Assembly: GCA_003210025.1 (NCBI GenBank)
Contig: QCNW01000002.1
Location: 1 to 64,000 of the forward strand
Length of the DNA: 64,000 nucleotides
Source of the DNA: Pelagibacteraceae bacterium AG-426-M19
GTDB taxonomy: Bacteria > Pseudomonadota > Alphaproteobacteria > Pelagibacterales > Pelagibacteraceae
Direction: 5' to 3'
Position 1 is the stretch's first letter; every line of letters begins with the position of its first letter. Made by a program: the position numbers and the translations under genes. Below the pieces are notes generated by a model, which made no database searches, had not been told where the DNA came from, and saw only the letters and a program-made list of their open reading frames with translations. Below are positions 20,440 through 28,936 of this stretch, in pieces.

Positions 20440-23400
20440 TATAATTTTGTGGGCATAGGCTTATCTTTATCAATTTTATATTTTTTAATTGCATCTACCG
20501 CATTTTTAGAAGCAATTAATTGTTCATTAGATAAAATACTTAAGCCATATGCAACTATATGCTCTTTATCGACTTCAAAAAATTTTCTTAGATTTTTTCT
20601 TGTATCACTTCTACCAAATCCATCTGTACCCAATGAATAAAAACTTTTATTTATGTAAGGTCTAATTTGGTCAGAATTCATTCTCATGTAATCTGAAGCT
20701 GCTAAAATAGGACCTTCGGTTTTTCCAAGGCATTTTTCAACGTAAGAGATTTTTTTCTCTCCTCCTGGATTAAGCAAATTGTACCTTTCTGTTTCAAGTC
20801 CATCTCTTCTTAATTCATTAAAGCTGGTAACACTCCACACTTCACTATCTACTTGATATTCATTTTGTAAAATTTCTGCTGCCTCCATCATCTCTCTTAA
20901 AATTGTTCCTGAACCCAACAATTGAATCTTATTCTTTTTATTCTTACTGAAATCTTTTATTTTATACATCCCTTTTAATATGCCTTCTTCACAATCTTTG
21001 GGCATCTCTGGATGAGAATAATTTTCATTCATTGTTGTAATGTAGTAAAAAATATTTTCATGTTTTTCATGCATTCTTCTTAAACCTTCTTTAAAAATTG
21101 TAGCTAATTCATAATGAAAGGTTGGATCATAAGAAACACAATTTGGAATTGTTGATGCCAATAAATGACTGTGACCATCTTGATGTTGAAGACCTTCTCC
21201 AGCCAAAGTTGTTCTTCCAGCTGTAGCTCCAATTAGAAATCCTCTTGTTTGACTATCTCCAGCCGCCCAAGCAAAATCTCCAGTTCTTTGAAAACCAAAC
21301 ATAGAGTAAAAAAGATAAATTGGTATCATTTCAATATCGTGGTTTGAATACGATGTTCCTGCAGCTATCCATGATGCCATGGATCCAGCCTCATTTATTC
21401 CTTCCTCTAAAACTTGACCACTTTTCTCTTCCTTGTAAGAGCTTAATTGAGCTGAGTCCTCTGGCTCATATTTTTGACCTTCATGCGCATATATACCTAT
21501 TTTTTGGAAAAAACCTTCCATACCAAATGTTCTTGCTTCATCAGGGATTATTGGAACAAGTCTTGGAGCAACATTTTTATCTCTTAGCAAATTCGTCAAC
21601 ATCCTAACAAGTGCCATAGTAGTTGACATTTCTTTTTCACCGGTTGATTTTTTCATAAAGTCAAAAATATCATTACTTGGTGTTTTGATTGGTTTCGAAA
21701 AAGACGATCTCTCAGGAATATATCCTCCTAAAGCCAATCTTCTTTTTTTTAAGTATTTTATTTCCTCTGAATTTTCATCAGGTCTAAAGTATTCTATATT
21801 TTTGACTTGTTCATCTGTTAATGGAACGTCAAATCTATCTCTATAATATAGCAAATCATCTACACCTAATTTTTTTTGCTGATGGGTTGTATTTATACTT
21901 TCACCAGATTTTCCCATACCGTATCCTTTAATTGTTTTAGCTAATATGACTGTTGGTCTGTCTTTTGTATTAATAGCTTTATGATAAGCAGCATAAACTT
22001 TATGCGGGTCGTGACCGCCTCTATTTAATTTCCAAATATCGCTATCCGTATAACTTGCAACTAGATTTTTAAGTTCAGGGTATTTCCCAAAGAAGTTATC
22101 TCTAACATATAAACCACCTTTTGCTTTAAAGGCTTGGTATTCTCCATCAACTGCTTCGTTCATTCTTTTTACAAGTAAACCTGATTTATCATTTGCGAGT
22201 AAAGGATCCCAATATGATCCCCAAATGACTTTTATTACATTCCATCCAGCTCCTCTAAAAATTCCTTCTAATTCTTGAATAATTTTACCATTGCCTCTTA
22301 CTGGACCATCTAATCTTTGTAGGTTGCAGTTCACAACATAAATCAAGTTATCTAACTTTTCTCTTGCTGCTAAACCAATAGATCCTAGAGCTTCTGGCTC
22401 GTCTATTTCACCATCTCCTAAGAAGGACCAAACTTTTCTATTCTCATCTTTTATTAATTTTCTATTAATAAGATATTTCATAAATCTTGCCTGATAGGTA
22501 GCCATCATTGGTCCAAGACCCATGGAAACAGTTGGAAACTGCCAAAACTTAGGCATCAGCCATGGATGAGGATAAGATGACAAACCTCCTGGGTAAACTT
22601 CCTGTCTGAATCTATCTAATTGCTTCTCGTCAAGTCTTCCTTCCAAAAAAGCTCTAGCGTAAATACCTGGCGCTGAATGTCCTTGGAAATAAATTAAATC
22701 TCCACCAAATTTATTACTTTTAGCTCTCCAAAAATGATTCATTCCTATATCATAAAGGGTTGCTGCTGAAGCAAATGTTCCAATGTGACCTCCTAATGAA
22801 GGATCTCTCATGTTTGCTCTGACAACCATCACTGCTGAATTCCATCGAATTAGTGCTCTGATTTTTCTTTCGATATTTTGATCGCCTGGAGATTTCATCT
22901 CTTCATCTGCTGGTATAGTGTTTATGTATGGTGTATTTTGAGTATAGGGTATATTTGATCCCTCTTTATATGCCTGATCAATTAATTGTTTAATTAAAAA
23001 ATGAGCTCTCTCAGGTCCTTCAGAATGTACTACAGCAGACAAAGATTCTAACCATTCTTTTGTCTCTTGAGGATCAATATCATTATTATTTTCAACTATT
23101 TCTAATCTTTCAGTATGTTCTTCTACTTGTGTATTTTCTACTTTGATCTCTTTATGTGCACTCGTATCTAATTCAGAATTATTATATCCATTAGAATTTT
23201 CCGCTTCGGCAATTATTTTTTCCGTTGCAGGTGGTATCTTTTCAACAGTTTCTTGTTTTTGCTTAGTTCCATTCTCAGAGGATAATGTTAGTATCAAATC
23301 TCCTTCAGAAACTTTATCACCAATCTTTATGTTAATACTATCTACAACACCCTCAAAAGCAGATGGTACTTCAACACTTGATTTATCACTTTCTAAAGTT

Positions 23401-23507
23401 ATTACAGGGTCATTTTTAGAGATTTTATCTCCTTCTTTTACAAGAATTTCTATGATTTCTACTTCTTCAAAATCTCCAATATCTGGAACTAGTAATTTTT
23501 CACTCAT
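20439..23507 (-). CDS. aceE: Pyruvate dehydrogenase E1 (homodimeric type) with fused N-terminal lipoyl domain
   Basis: Thiamine-diphosphate enzyme that decarboxylates pyruvate and reductively acetylates lipoyl groups. The protein is 1022 residues, against about 887 for E. coli AceE. Residues 1-78 are a lipoyl domain (lipoyl-Lys42 in ESDKSSVE), 79-142 an acidic, Glu-rich linker, and from about 143 (DPQETKEWLES) it aligns from memory with the AceE N-terminus. The ThDP motif GDG...NCN spans 364-395. The lipoyl domain closely resembles that of E2. Promoter presumably in 23508-23618, which holds a run of TA repeats at 23520-23532. Confidence 0.95.
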   Translation of the reverse strand: MSEKLLVPDIGDFEEVEIIEILVKEGDKISKNDPVITLESDKSSVEVPSAFEGVVDSINIKIGDKVSEGDLILTLSSENGTKQKQETVEKIPPATEKIIAEAENSNGYNNSELDTSAHKEIKVENTQVEEHTERLEIVENNNDIDPQETKEWLESLSAVVHSEGPERAHFLIKQLIDQAYKEGSNIPYTQNTPYINTIPADEEMKSPGDQNIERKIRALIRWNSAVMVVRANMRDPSLGGHIGTFASAATLYDIGMNHFWRAKSNKFGGDLIYFQGHSAPGIYARAFLEGRLDEKQLDRFRQEVYPGGLSSYPHPWLMPKFWQFPTVSMGLGPMMATYQARFMKYLINRKLIKDENRKVWSFLGDGEIDEPEALGSIGLAAREKLDNLIYVVNCNLQRLDGPVRGNGKIIQELEGIFRGAGWNVIKVIWGSYWDPLLANDKSGLLVKRMNEAVDGEYQAFKAKGGLYVRDNFFGKYPELKNLVASYTDSDIWKLNRGGHDPHKVYAAYHKAINTKDRPTVILAKTIKGYGMGKSGESINTTHQQKKLGVDDLLYYRDRFDVPLTDEQVKNIEYFRPDENSEEIKYLKKRRLALGGYIPERSSFSKPIKTPSNDIFDFMKKSTGEKEMSTTMALVRMLTNLLRDKNVAPRLVPIIPDEARTFGMEGFFQKIGIYAHEGQKYEPEDSAQLSSYKEEKSGQVLEEGINEAGSMASWIAAGTSYSNHDIEMIPIYLFYSMFGFQRTGDFAWAAGDSQTRGFLIGATAGRTTLAGEGLQHQDGHSHLLASTIPNCVSYDPTFHYELATIFKEGLRRMHEKHENIFYYITTMNENYSHPEMPKDCEEGILKGMYKIKDFSKNKKNKIQLLGSGTILREMMEAAEILQNEYQVDSEVWSVTSFNELRRDGLETERYNLLNPGGEKKISYVEKCLGKTEGPILAASDYMRMNSDQIRPYINKSFYSLGTDGFGRSDTRKNLRKFFEVDKEHIVAYGLSILSNEQLIASKNAVDAIKKYKIDKDKPMPTKL

Positions 23508-23557
23508 TTCGCTATTTGTATATATATATATTATTTACTTTTAATAGATGTATATTT

Positions 23558-23586
23558 TTGACCATTATTAAAATTTAGTAAAATTA
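23558..23586 (+). promoter_or_regulatory. Possible promoter of tRNA-Arg
   Basis: A TTGACC at 23558-23563 is a good -35 match. A 17-base spacer leads only to AAATTA, a poor -10, so the pair is weak. It lies upstream of the tRNA and downstream (divergent) of aceE. Confidence 0.25.
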
Positions 23587-23618
23587 ATAATAAATGTTAA
23601 AAGAATAGATTATATTTA

Positions 23619-23695
23619 GCGCCTGTAGCTCAATTGGATAGAGCGCTTGGCTACGGACCAGGAGGTTCTGGGTTCGACTCCTAGCAGGCGCACCA
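23619..23695 (+). tRNA. tRNA-Arg (anticodon ACG)
   Basis: The 77-nt cloverleaf is complete. The acceptor stem GCGCCTG pairs with CAGGCGC, followed by A and an encoded CCA. The D-arm is GCTCAATTGGATAGAGC, the anticodon stem CTTGG/CCAGG encloses the loop CTACGGA (anticodon ACG), and the T-loop GGTTCGACTCC is normal. ACG would be deaminated to ICG by TadA and read CGU, CGC and CGA. Confidence 0.97.
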
Positions 23696-23708
23696 AAAAG
23701 AAGGAAAA

Positions 23709-23792
23709 ATGAAAATATCTTTGCAAAAATCTGTAATTTATTTTTTTGTAATAGTGTTAATAATATTATTTTTAATAACTTTAATAATTTAA
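23709..23792 (+). CDS. Possible 27-residue single-span membrane peptide
   Basis: A 27-codon ORF begins with an ATG preceded by AAGGA and ends in TAATG, overlapping the thioesterase start by one base. The product is MKISLQKS followed by about 19 hydrophobic residues, a single membrane segment or uncleaved signal. The coupling to the next gene and the SD support translation. The sequence is very AT-rich, so a chance ORF cannot be excluded, and it may serve only as a leader peptide for the thioesterase. I recognise no family. Confidence 0.35.
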   Translation: MKISLQKSVIYFFVIVLIILFLITLII

Positions 23793-24211
23793 TGAAAAAA
23801 TTTAAACAAATTAGCGTTAAAAAAGGTTTCATGAGACACAATGGTGGTTTGCTACTAAGAGATATCTCAAAAACTAAATATGAATTTAAAACCAAAATAA
23901 AAAAAAACCATCTTAACAGAGCCGGCATAACTCATGGTGGGTATATAGCATCGATTATAGATACTGGGTGCGGATCTGGAGCCCATAGAATTTCGGGTAA
24001 TCAACCTTGTGTAACTATAACACTTAATATTAACTTTATCGGGCCTTCAACTATTGGTGATGAAATATTTGGATATGTAAAAATTAAAAAAAAAACAAAA
24101 AGCATGGTTTTTTTAGAGTGCTATTTAGAATGTAAAGGTAAAATAATTGCATCTGCTACAGGTATTTGGAAAATACTTCAACGTAAGTTACCCCATGCGG
24201 GTCTAAGCTAG
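23792..24211 (+). CDS. PaaI-family hotdog thioesterase
   Basis: Acyl-CoA thioesterase of the hotdog fold. The 139 residues contain the family signature NRAGITHGGYIASIIDTGCG near residues 47-66, followed by TITLNINFIGPSTIGDEIFG, the region that binds CoA and lines the active site. The chain-length specificity cannot be read. It shares TAATG with the tiny ORF upstream and its stop overlaps the TRAP permease gene tail-to-tail by four bases. Confidence 0.85.
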   Translation: MKKFKQISVKKGFMRHNGGLLLRDISKTKYEFKTKIKKNHLNRAGITHGGYIASIIDTGCGSGAHRISGNQPCVTITLNINFIGPSTIGDEIFGYVKIKKKTKSMVFLECYLECKGKIIASATGIWKILQRKLPHAGLS

Positions 24212-26529
24212 GTTCTTCTTTTTATATTTAAATAACCAAAGATTGATAAAAGAATAAGAGCAATAGGATAAACTATTTCTTTTTTTGGTCTATTCTGATT
24301 TTCAATTTTAAATTCATTTATAATATCTCCCATATCTAAACCAGATTTTTTTGCAATTCCATTCCATGTTAAAGTATCAATTATGGTTTTATTATCTTCT
24401 ACAACTAAGCTCATTCCATAATCATCTAAACTGAAATTTTCATCAAAACTATTTTTTTCAATTACAAACAATTTATATCTTTCGCCGTACTCTGTAAGTC
24501 TAGTAATTTTAATTCTTATCTCTTTATTATAATCAAACTGTTTTTTGTTTATTTCTTCAATGCTTAAATAGTTATATTTTGGGTAAAATTTATTTAGAAT
24601 AAATTCTGGAGATAATAATGAAATTGAAATTATTAAAAAGATAATAATTTCGTACCATCTCAGTTTATTTATAAACCATCCCTGGGTAGCAGATGTAAAT
24701 ACTAAAATCCCAATCAATGAGGTTGCTATGACCATTAAGCCATGCCATATGCTTTCAATACCAATTAATAATAACTCACTGTTAAATAAGAATACAATAG
24801 GAAGTATTCCAGTTCTCAGACTATACCAAAATGCCTGGGCTCCTGTTCTTAATGGGTCTCCACCAGAAATAGCAGCAGCTGCGTAAGATGCTAAGCCAAC
24901 TGGAGGTGTTACGTCTGCCATTAGGCCAAAATAGAACACGAATAAATGAACCGCAATTAAAGGAAAAATAAATCCTGATGCATTTCCAACATCCACAAGA
25001 ACAGTTGCCATTAGAGATGCTACAACAACGTAGTTTGCCGTAGTTGGCAAACCCATACCCAATAGTAAACACAAAATAATAGTTAAAAATAAGAGAATAA
25101 TAACATTATCTTTTGCAATCGACTCGATTACAATTATTAAATTAGTACTCAAACCTGTAGATCCAACTGCACCAACTATAATACCTGCTGTTGCAATTGC
25201 TATTCCGACACTAACCATATTCAAAGCACCCTTTTCAAAACCAACAACAGTTTGGTTGTACCAATAAATTAAAGCATTCTTAAAGTTCTTTTCTTTAAAA
25301 ATTTTATTTAAAAGATTAACTATAATTAAAGTTATTGTTGCAAAAAAAATAGAGTAAGAAGCTGTAAGCCTCATATAAACTAGTAGATATATAAGAACAA
25401 ATATCGGAACTAAAAAATGTATTCCCTCAAAAAATGTTTTTTTCAATTTTGGAATATCGTTTTCATCCATACCTTTTAAATTTAATTTAAGCGCTTCAAG
25501 GTGAGATATATAAAATAGCGCAATGTAAGAAATTATAGCTGGTAAAAAAGCATGTTTGACAACTTCAAAATATGTAACACCGATAAAACTTGCCATCACA
25601 AAAGCTGCTGCTCCCATAACAGGAGGCATTATTTGACCATTAACTGATGAAGATACTTCGATTGCACCCGCTTTTTCTTTGGAAAAACCAGTCTTTTTCA
25701 TAATTGGAATTGTAAATGTTCCAGTTGTAACTGTATTAGCAATTGATGATCCAGAGATTAATCCTGTCATACCAGATCCAAGAATAGCTGCTTTGGCAGG
25801 ACCACCTCGCATTTTTCCAACCATTGCAAAAGCTAAATCTAAAAAATATTTCCCCCCTCCAGCAGTTTCTAAAAGTGCTCCAAAAAGCACAAAGAGAAAT
25901 ATGAAATCTACAGAAACACCTATCGGAATTCCGAAAATAGCTTCTTGATCAAACCATTGAAAACCAACTAACCTTTTTAATGATAATCCACCATGAGAAA
26001 TTATGTCTGGTGCATATTGCCCAAAATAAGAAAATAACAAAAAACAAACCGCAATAACAACCAATGGGACACCTATTACTCTGCGTGTAGCCTCCAGAAG
26101 AATTAATATTCCAATTATTCCGAGTATTAACTCAATTGGAATAGTAAAATTATCGGAAAGATTTATTTTAAGTAATATTCCACCCCTATCTACTAATTGA
26201 TCATAAAAAACATAAATATATAAACAACAAATTGCACCTGTTATTGCAATTAAAATATCTATAAAATTTACTTTTTTATTCCTTGCATATGGAAATATTA
26301 AAAAAGCTAGTAAAAGTGCAAAGCCAAGATGAATTGCTCTAGCTGGTAAACCTTTAAACATTCCAAAATTTAACCAAAATGGAAATGGAGAAGCATACCA
26401 AAGCTGAAATAAAGACCAGGTTATTGCAATAATAGCAACTAACTTTAAATGAAAACCTGTTAGTTTTCTTGTAGGAGAAAGATCTTCTTTAATCTTATTT
26501 TCAATTTTTTTATCTATGTCTGCTGACAT
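24208..26529 (-). CDS. TRAP transporter fused permease (DctQM type) with C-terminal DUF3394-like region
   Basis: Membrane part of a TAXI-type tripartite transporter that imports an organic acid or similar solute using an ion gradient. The 773 residues fuse the small 4-helix and large 12-helix subunits. Typical large-subunit motifs are GSGMTGLISGSSIANTVTTG and ADVTPPVGLASYAAAA. After the last transport helix, a soluble portion (about 660-745) includes AKKSGLDMGDIINEF, as in the DUF3394 tail of fused permeases, followed by a final hydrophobic segment. It lies downstream of the receptor gene and its terminator-like hairpin. Confidence 0.92.
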   Translation of the reverse strand: MSADIDKKIENKIKEDLSPTRKLTGFHLKLVAIIAITWSLFQLWYASPFPFWLNFGMFKGLPARAIHLGFALLLAFLIFPYARNKKVNFIDILIAITGAICCLYIYVFYDQLVDRGGILLKINLSDNFTIPIELILGIIGILILLEATRRVIGVPLVVIAVCFLLFSYFGQYAPDIISHGGLSLKRLVGFQWFDQEAIFGIPIGVSVDFIFLFVLFGALLETAGGGKYFLDLAFAMVGKMRGGPAKAAILGSGMTGLISGSSIANTVTTGTFTIPIMKKTGFSKEKAGAIEVSSSVNGQIMPPVMGAAAFVMASFIGVTYFEVVKHAFLPAIISYIALFYISHLEALKLNLKGMDENDIPKLKKTFFEGIHFLVPIFVLIYLLVYMRLTASYSIFFATITLIIVNLLNKIFKEKNFKNALIYWYNQTVVGFEKGALNMVSVGIAIATAGIIVGAVGSTGLSTNLIIVIESIAKDNVIILLFLTIILCLLLGMGLPTTANYVVVASLMATVLVDVGNASGFIFPLIAVHLFVFYFGLMADVTPPVGLASYAAAAISGGDPLRTGAQAFWYSLRTGILPIVFLFNSELLLIGIESIWHGLMVIATSLIGILVFTSATQGWFINKLRWYEIIIFLIISISLLSPEFILNKFYPKYNYLSIEEINKKQFDYNKEIRIKITRLTEYGERYKLFVIEKNSFDENFSLDDYGMSLVVEDNKTIIDTLTWNGIAKKSGLDMGDIINEFKIENQNRPKKEIVYPIALILLSIFGYLNIKRRT

Positions 26530-26551
26530 TCAGCTTAATATATAAAAAAAA

Positions 26552-26575
26552 AGGCCCAATAGATATATTGGGCCT
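26552..26575 (-). terminator. Rho-independent terminator / attenuator after the TAXI receptor gene
   Basis: A 9-bp perfect stem (AGGCCCAAT with ATTGGGCCT, 6-nt loop) lies 22 bases past the receptor stop. Read on the minus strand it is followed by a run of ten T residues. It sits inside the receptor-permease pair, so it probably lets receptor mRNA accumulate above permease mRNA. Confidence 0.85.
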
Positions 26576-26596
26576 AAATTTTTTATATAGATTTAA

Positions 26597-27604
26597 TTAC
26601 ATTAAACCAGCTTCTTTATAATATTTAACAGCTCCAGGATGAAGTGGTGCTGATAAACCATCAGCTATCATATTTTTTTTCTCTAAAGGAGCGAAAGCTG
26701 GATGTTGTTTTCTAAAATCATCAAAATTTTCAAAAACAGCTTTTGTAACCTGATAAACTAAATCCTCAGAAACATCCATACTTGTTACTACAGTAGCTTT
26801 AACACCAAATGTAGTTACATCTTTTTTCTGTTTAGTATAAGTACCTTTTGGAATTGTCGCAGATGCATAATAATCAGCTCCACTAATAATTCCATCAATT
26901 ACATCTCCTGTTAAATTGATTGGCATTGCTTTAGCCGCACATGTTGCCGCTTGTTCCATTGCCCCATTTGGAAAACCTACTGAATATCCAAACGCATCAA
27001 TTTTACCATCGCATAGAGCTTTTACTTGCTCTGAAGATGTTAGCTCAGTAACTGATTTAAAGAAGCTGTTGTCAACTCCCATAGCTTTCATTAATTCTTC
27101 CATAGTTCCTCTTTGACCAGAACCTGGATTTCCAATGTTTACTACTTTTCCTTTGAGACCCATAAAATCTTTGACTTTTGCTTTTTTTCTAGCCCAGATT
27201 TGAAATGGCTCATTATGTACTGAGAAAACAGCTCTTAAATTTTTGAATTGTTTCCCTTCCCATTTGCTTGATCCATTGTAAGCATGATATTGCCAGTCAG
27301 ATTGTGCTACACCAAATTGAAACTCGCCATCTTTTATTTGTCCGATGTTATAATTTGAGCCTCCAGTTGAAGGAGCGGTACATCTGTAAGCCTTATCTTT
27401 CATACCTTTTTTTCTACCATGTTCAGCACTAATTGCTGATTTGTGTAACATTTTACAAATAGCGTTTCCTGTCTGAAAATAAACTCCAGTTGGTCCTCCT
27501 GTGCCAATTGTAAAAAACTCTGCTGATTTTGCTATTGATCCGAATGAAAATATAGCAGCAAAAATAATCAGAGAGCTTGATATTGTTGATAATATTTTTT
27601 TCAT
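26597..27604 (-). CDS. TAXI-family TRAP transporter solute receptor
   Basis: Periplasmic substrate-binding protein for the fused permease encoded downstream. The 335 residues begin with a signal peptide (about 1-27, cleavage near KSA-EFF) and show the TAXI signature FTIGTGGPTGVYFQTGNAIC, plus AQSDWQYHAYNG and PNGAMEQAATCAAKA. The gene has a strong Shine-Dalgarno (GAGAGGG) seven to nine bases upstream of ATG. The substrate is unknown; TAXI systems include glutamate and other organic-acid importers. Confidence 0.93.
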   Translation of the reverse strand: MKKILSTISSSLIIFAAIFSFGSIAKSAEFFTIGTGGPTGVYFQTGNAICKMLHKSAISAEHGRKKGMKDKAYRCTAPSTGGSNYNIGQIKDGEFQFGVAQSDWQYHAYNGSSKWEGKQFKNLRAVFSVHNEPFQIWARKKAKVKDFMGLKGKVVNIGNPGSGQRGTMEELMKAMGVDNSFFKSVTELTSSEQVKALCDGKIDAFGYSVGFPNGAMEQAATCAAKAMPINLTGDVIDGIISGADYYASATIPKGTYTKQKKDVTTFGVKATVVTSMDVSEDLVYQVTKAVFENFDDFRKQHPAFAPLEKKNMIADGLSAPLHPGAVKYYKEAGLM

Positions 27605-27712
27605 ATACCCTCTCTAAAGTTTTAAAATCGAATCTAACTATTTATTGCTACGAGTGTCTAGTAAATTCAGTTAATATAAGTATTGTTAATTAAGGAATTT
27701 TTTAACTGATTA

Positions 27713-28936
27713 TTATTTTTCAACCCAAGATTTTAATTTATTTACTCCTTCTACAACCTTAGGGGCGTACAATTTTATTAACTCATCATTAATATCAGTT
27801 TTTTCATTAATATTTTTCATAAATACATCGCCGTCAAAATCTGTAAAACTTAGACGAACAATCATCCTTTTTTCATCAAATCCAAAGTCACTTCCTGGAA
27901 GTAAAGCAATATTTAAATTAGTTAAAATTTCATCACACATGATTGAAGAATTATTAAATTTCTTGTTCAAAAATTCAGGCATCAAATAAAAGCCACCCAT
28001 GGGTTTGTTCATAATAATATTATTAGATTTTAAATTTCTATATACATATTCTCCAACAGCTTTAAGAATTTTTTTTGATTTTAAGATATATTCATCATGG
28101 TTAGCATTAAAAGCAGATATTGCAGCAAACTGTATTGGTGAACTTACGGCGGAAAATGTTTCACTTGCTAAAACTTTCATAGATTTAAGTAATTCAATTT
28201 TTTTCTTTGGTATTATAAAGTACCCAAGTCTCCATCCTCCTGCGCCACACCATTTACTAAGTCCGTTACTTATTATGACATTATCAGGGCAGTGTTCAAA
28301 AATAGAAATATAATTTTCATAAAATGTTAATTCAGAGTAAATTTCATCTGATAAAACTAAAATATTATACTTTTTTACTATTAAAGAAATTTCTTTTAAA
28401 TTTTCGCATACTTGTCCTGATGGATTATTTGGAGAATTAAGAAATAAAAGATATTTTTTATCTGGTTTTTTCAAAATAATTTTTTCTATTTCTTGAGCTT
28501 TAGGAAACCAATTATTTTCAGCAGATGTTTGTATCCAATTATAGTTATTTTTAGCTATTATTGATTGTGGCTTATAAGATACCCAACTTGGAGCTGGCAA
28601 TAAAACTTCGCCTTCAAATGCTAAATGCATCAAGAACATAAGCTCTTTGGTACCAGGACCTATTATGACTTGATCTGAGTCAAAATTATAATTTTTCTTT
28701 TTTGACTCATATTTTGCGATTGAACCTCTTAATTTATCTAATCCTTGGATAGGTAAATAACTTTTTTGATGTGCATTTTTTTTTAATTCTTCAACAATAG
28801 TAATTGGAATTGGAAATGGTGATTGTCCAAATCCAAACTTAATAATATTTTTTCCTTCAATTTCAATAACTTTTGATTTTTCATTTATTTTTAGTGTTGC
28901 TGATAAACTTAAGTTTTTGATTGTATCTTTGATCAT
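27713..28936 (-). CDS. Class I/II pyridoxal-phosphate aminotransferase
   Basis: Fold-type I aminotransferase, probably acting on aspartate, aromatic or related amino acids with 2-oxo acids. The 407 residues contain FLNSPNNPSGQV (cofactor and substrate region), SDEIYSELTF, and the PLP-lysine motif SNGLSKWCGAGGWRLGY; a conserved Arg in MIVRLSFTDFDGD may bind the substrate carboxylate. It overlaps the acetoacetyl-CoA synthetase stop by one base (TAATG-like) and precedes the TAXI receptor gene, so these may act on the same imported substrate. Confidence 0.9.
   Translation of the reverse strand: MIKDTIKNLSLSATLKINEKSKVIEIEGKNIIKFGFGQSPFPIPITIVEELKKNAHQKSYLPIQGLDKLRGSIAKYESKKKNYNFDSDQVIIGPGTKELMFLMHLAFEGEVLLPAPSWVSYKPQSIIAKNNYNWIQTSAENNWFPKAQEIEKIILKKPDKKYLLFLNSPNNPSGQVCENLKEISLIVKKYNILVLSDEIYSELTFYENYISIFEHCPDNVIISNGLSKWCGAGGWRLGYFIIPKKKIELLKSMKVLASETFSAVSSPIQFAAISAFNANHDEYILKSKKILKAVGEYVYRNLKSNNIIMNKPMGGFYLMPEFLNKKFNNSSIMCDEILTNLNIALLPGSDFGFDEKRMIVRLSFTDFDGDVFMKNINEKTDINDELIKLYAPKVVEGVNKLKSWVEK

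Noticed and set aside
23584..23928. 114-codon minus-strand ORF spanning tRNA-Arg
   Set aside because: It runs antisense through a well-formed tRNA and into the thioesterase; a shadow.
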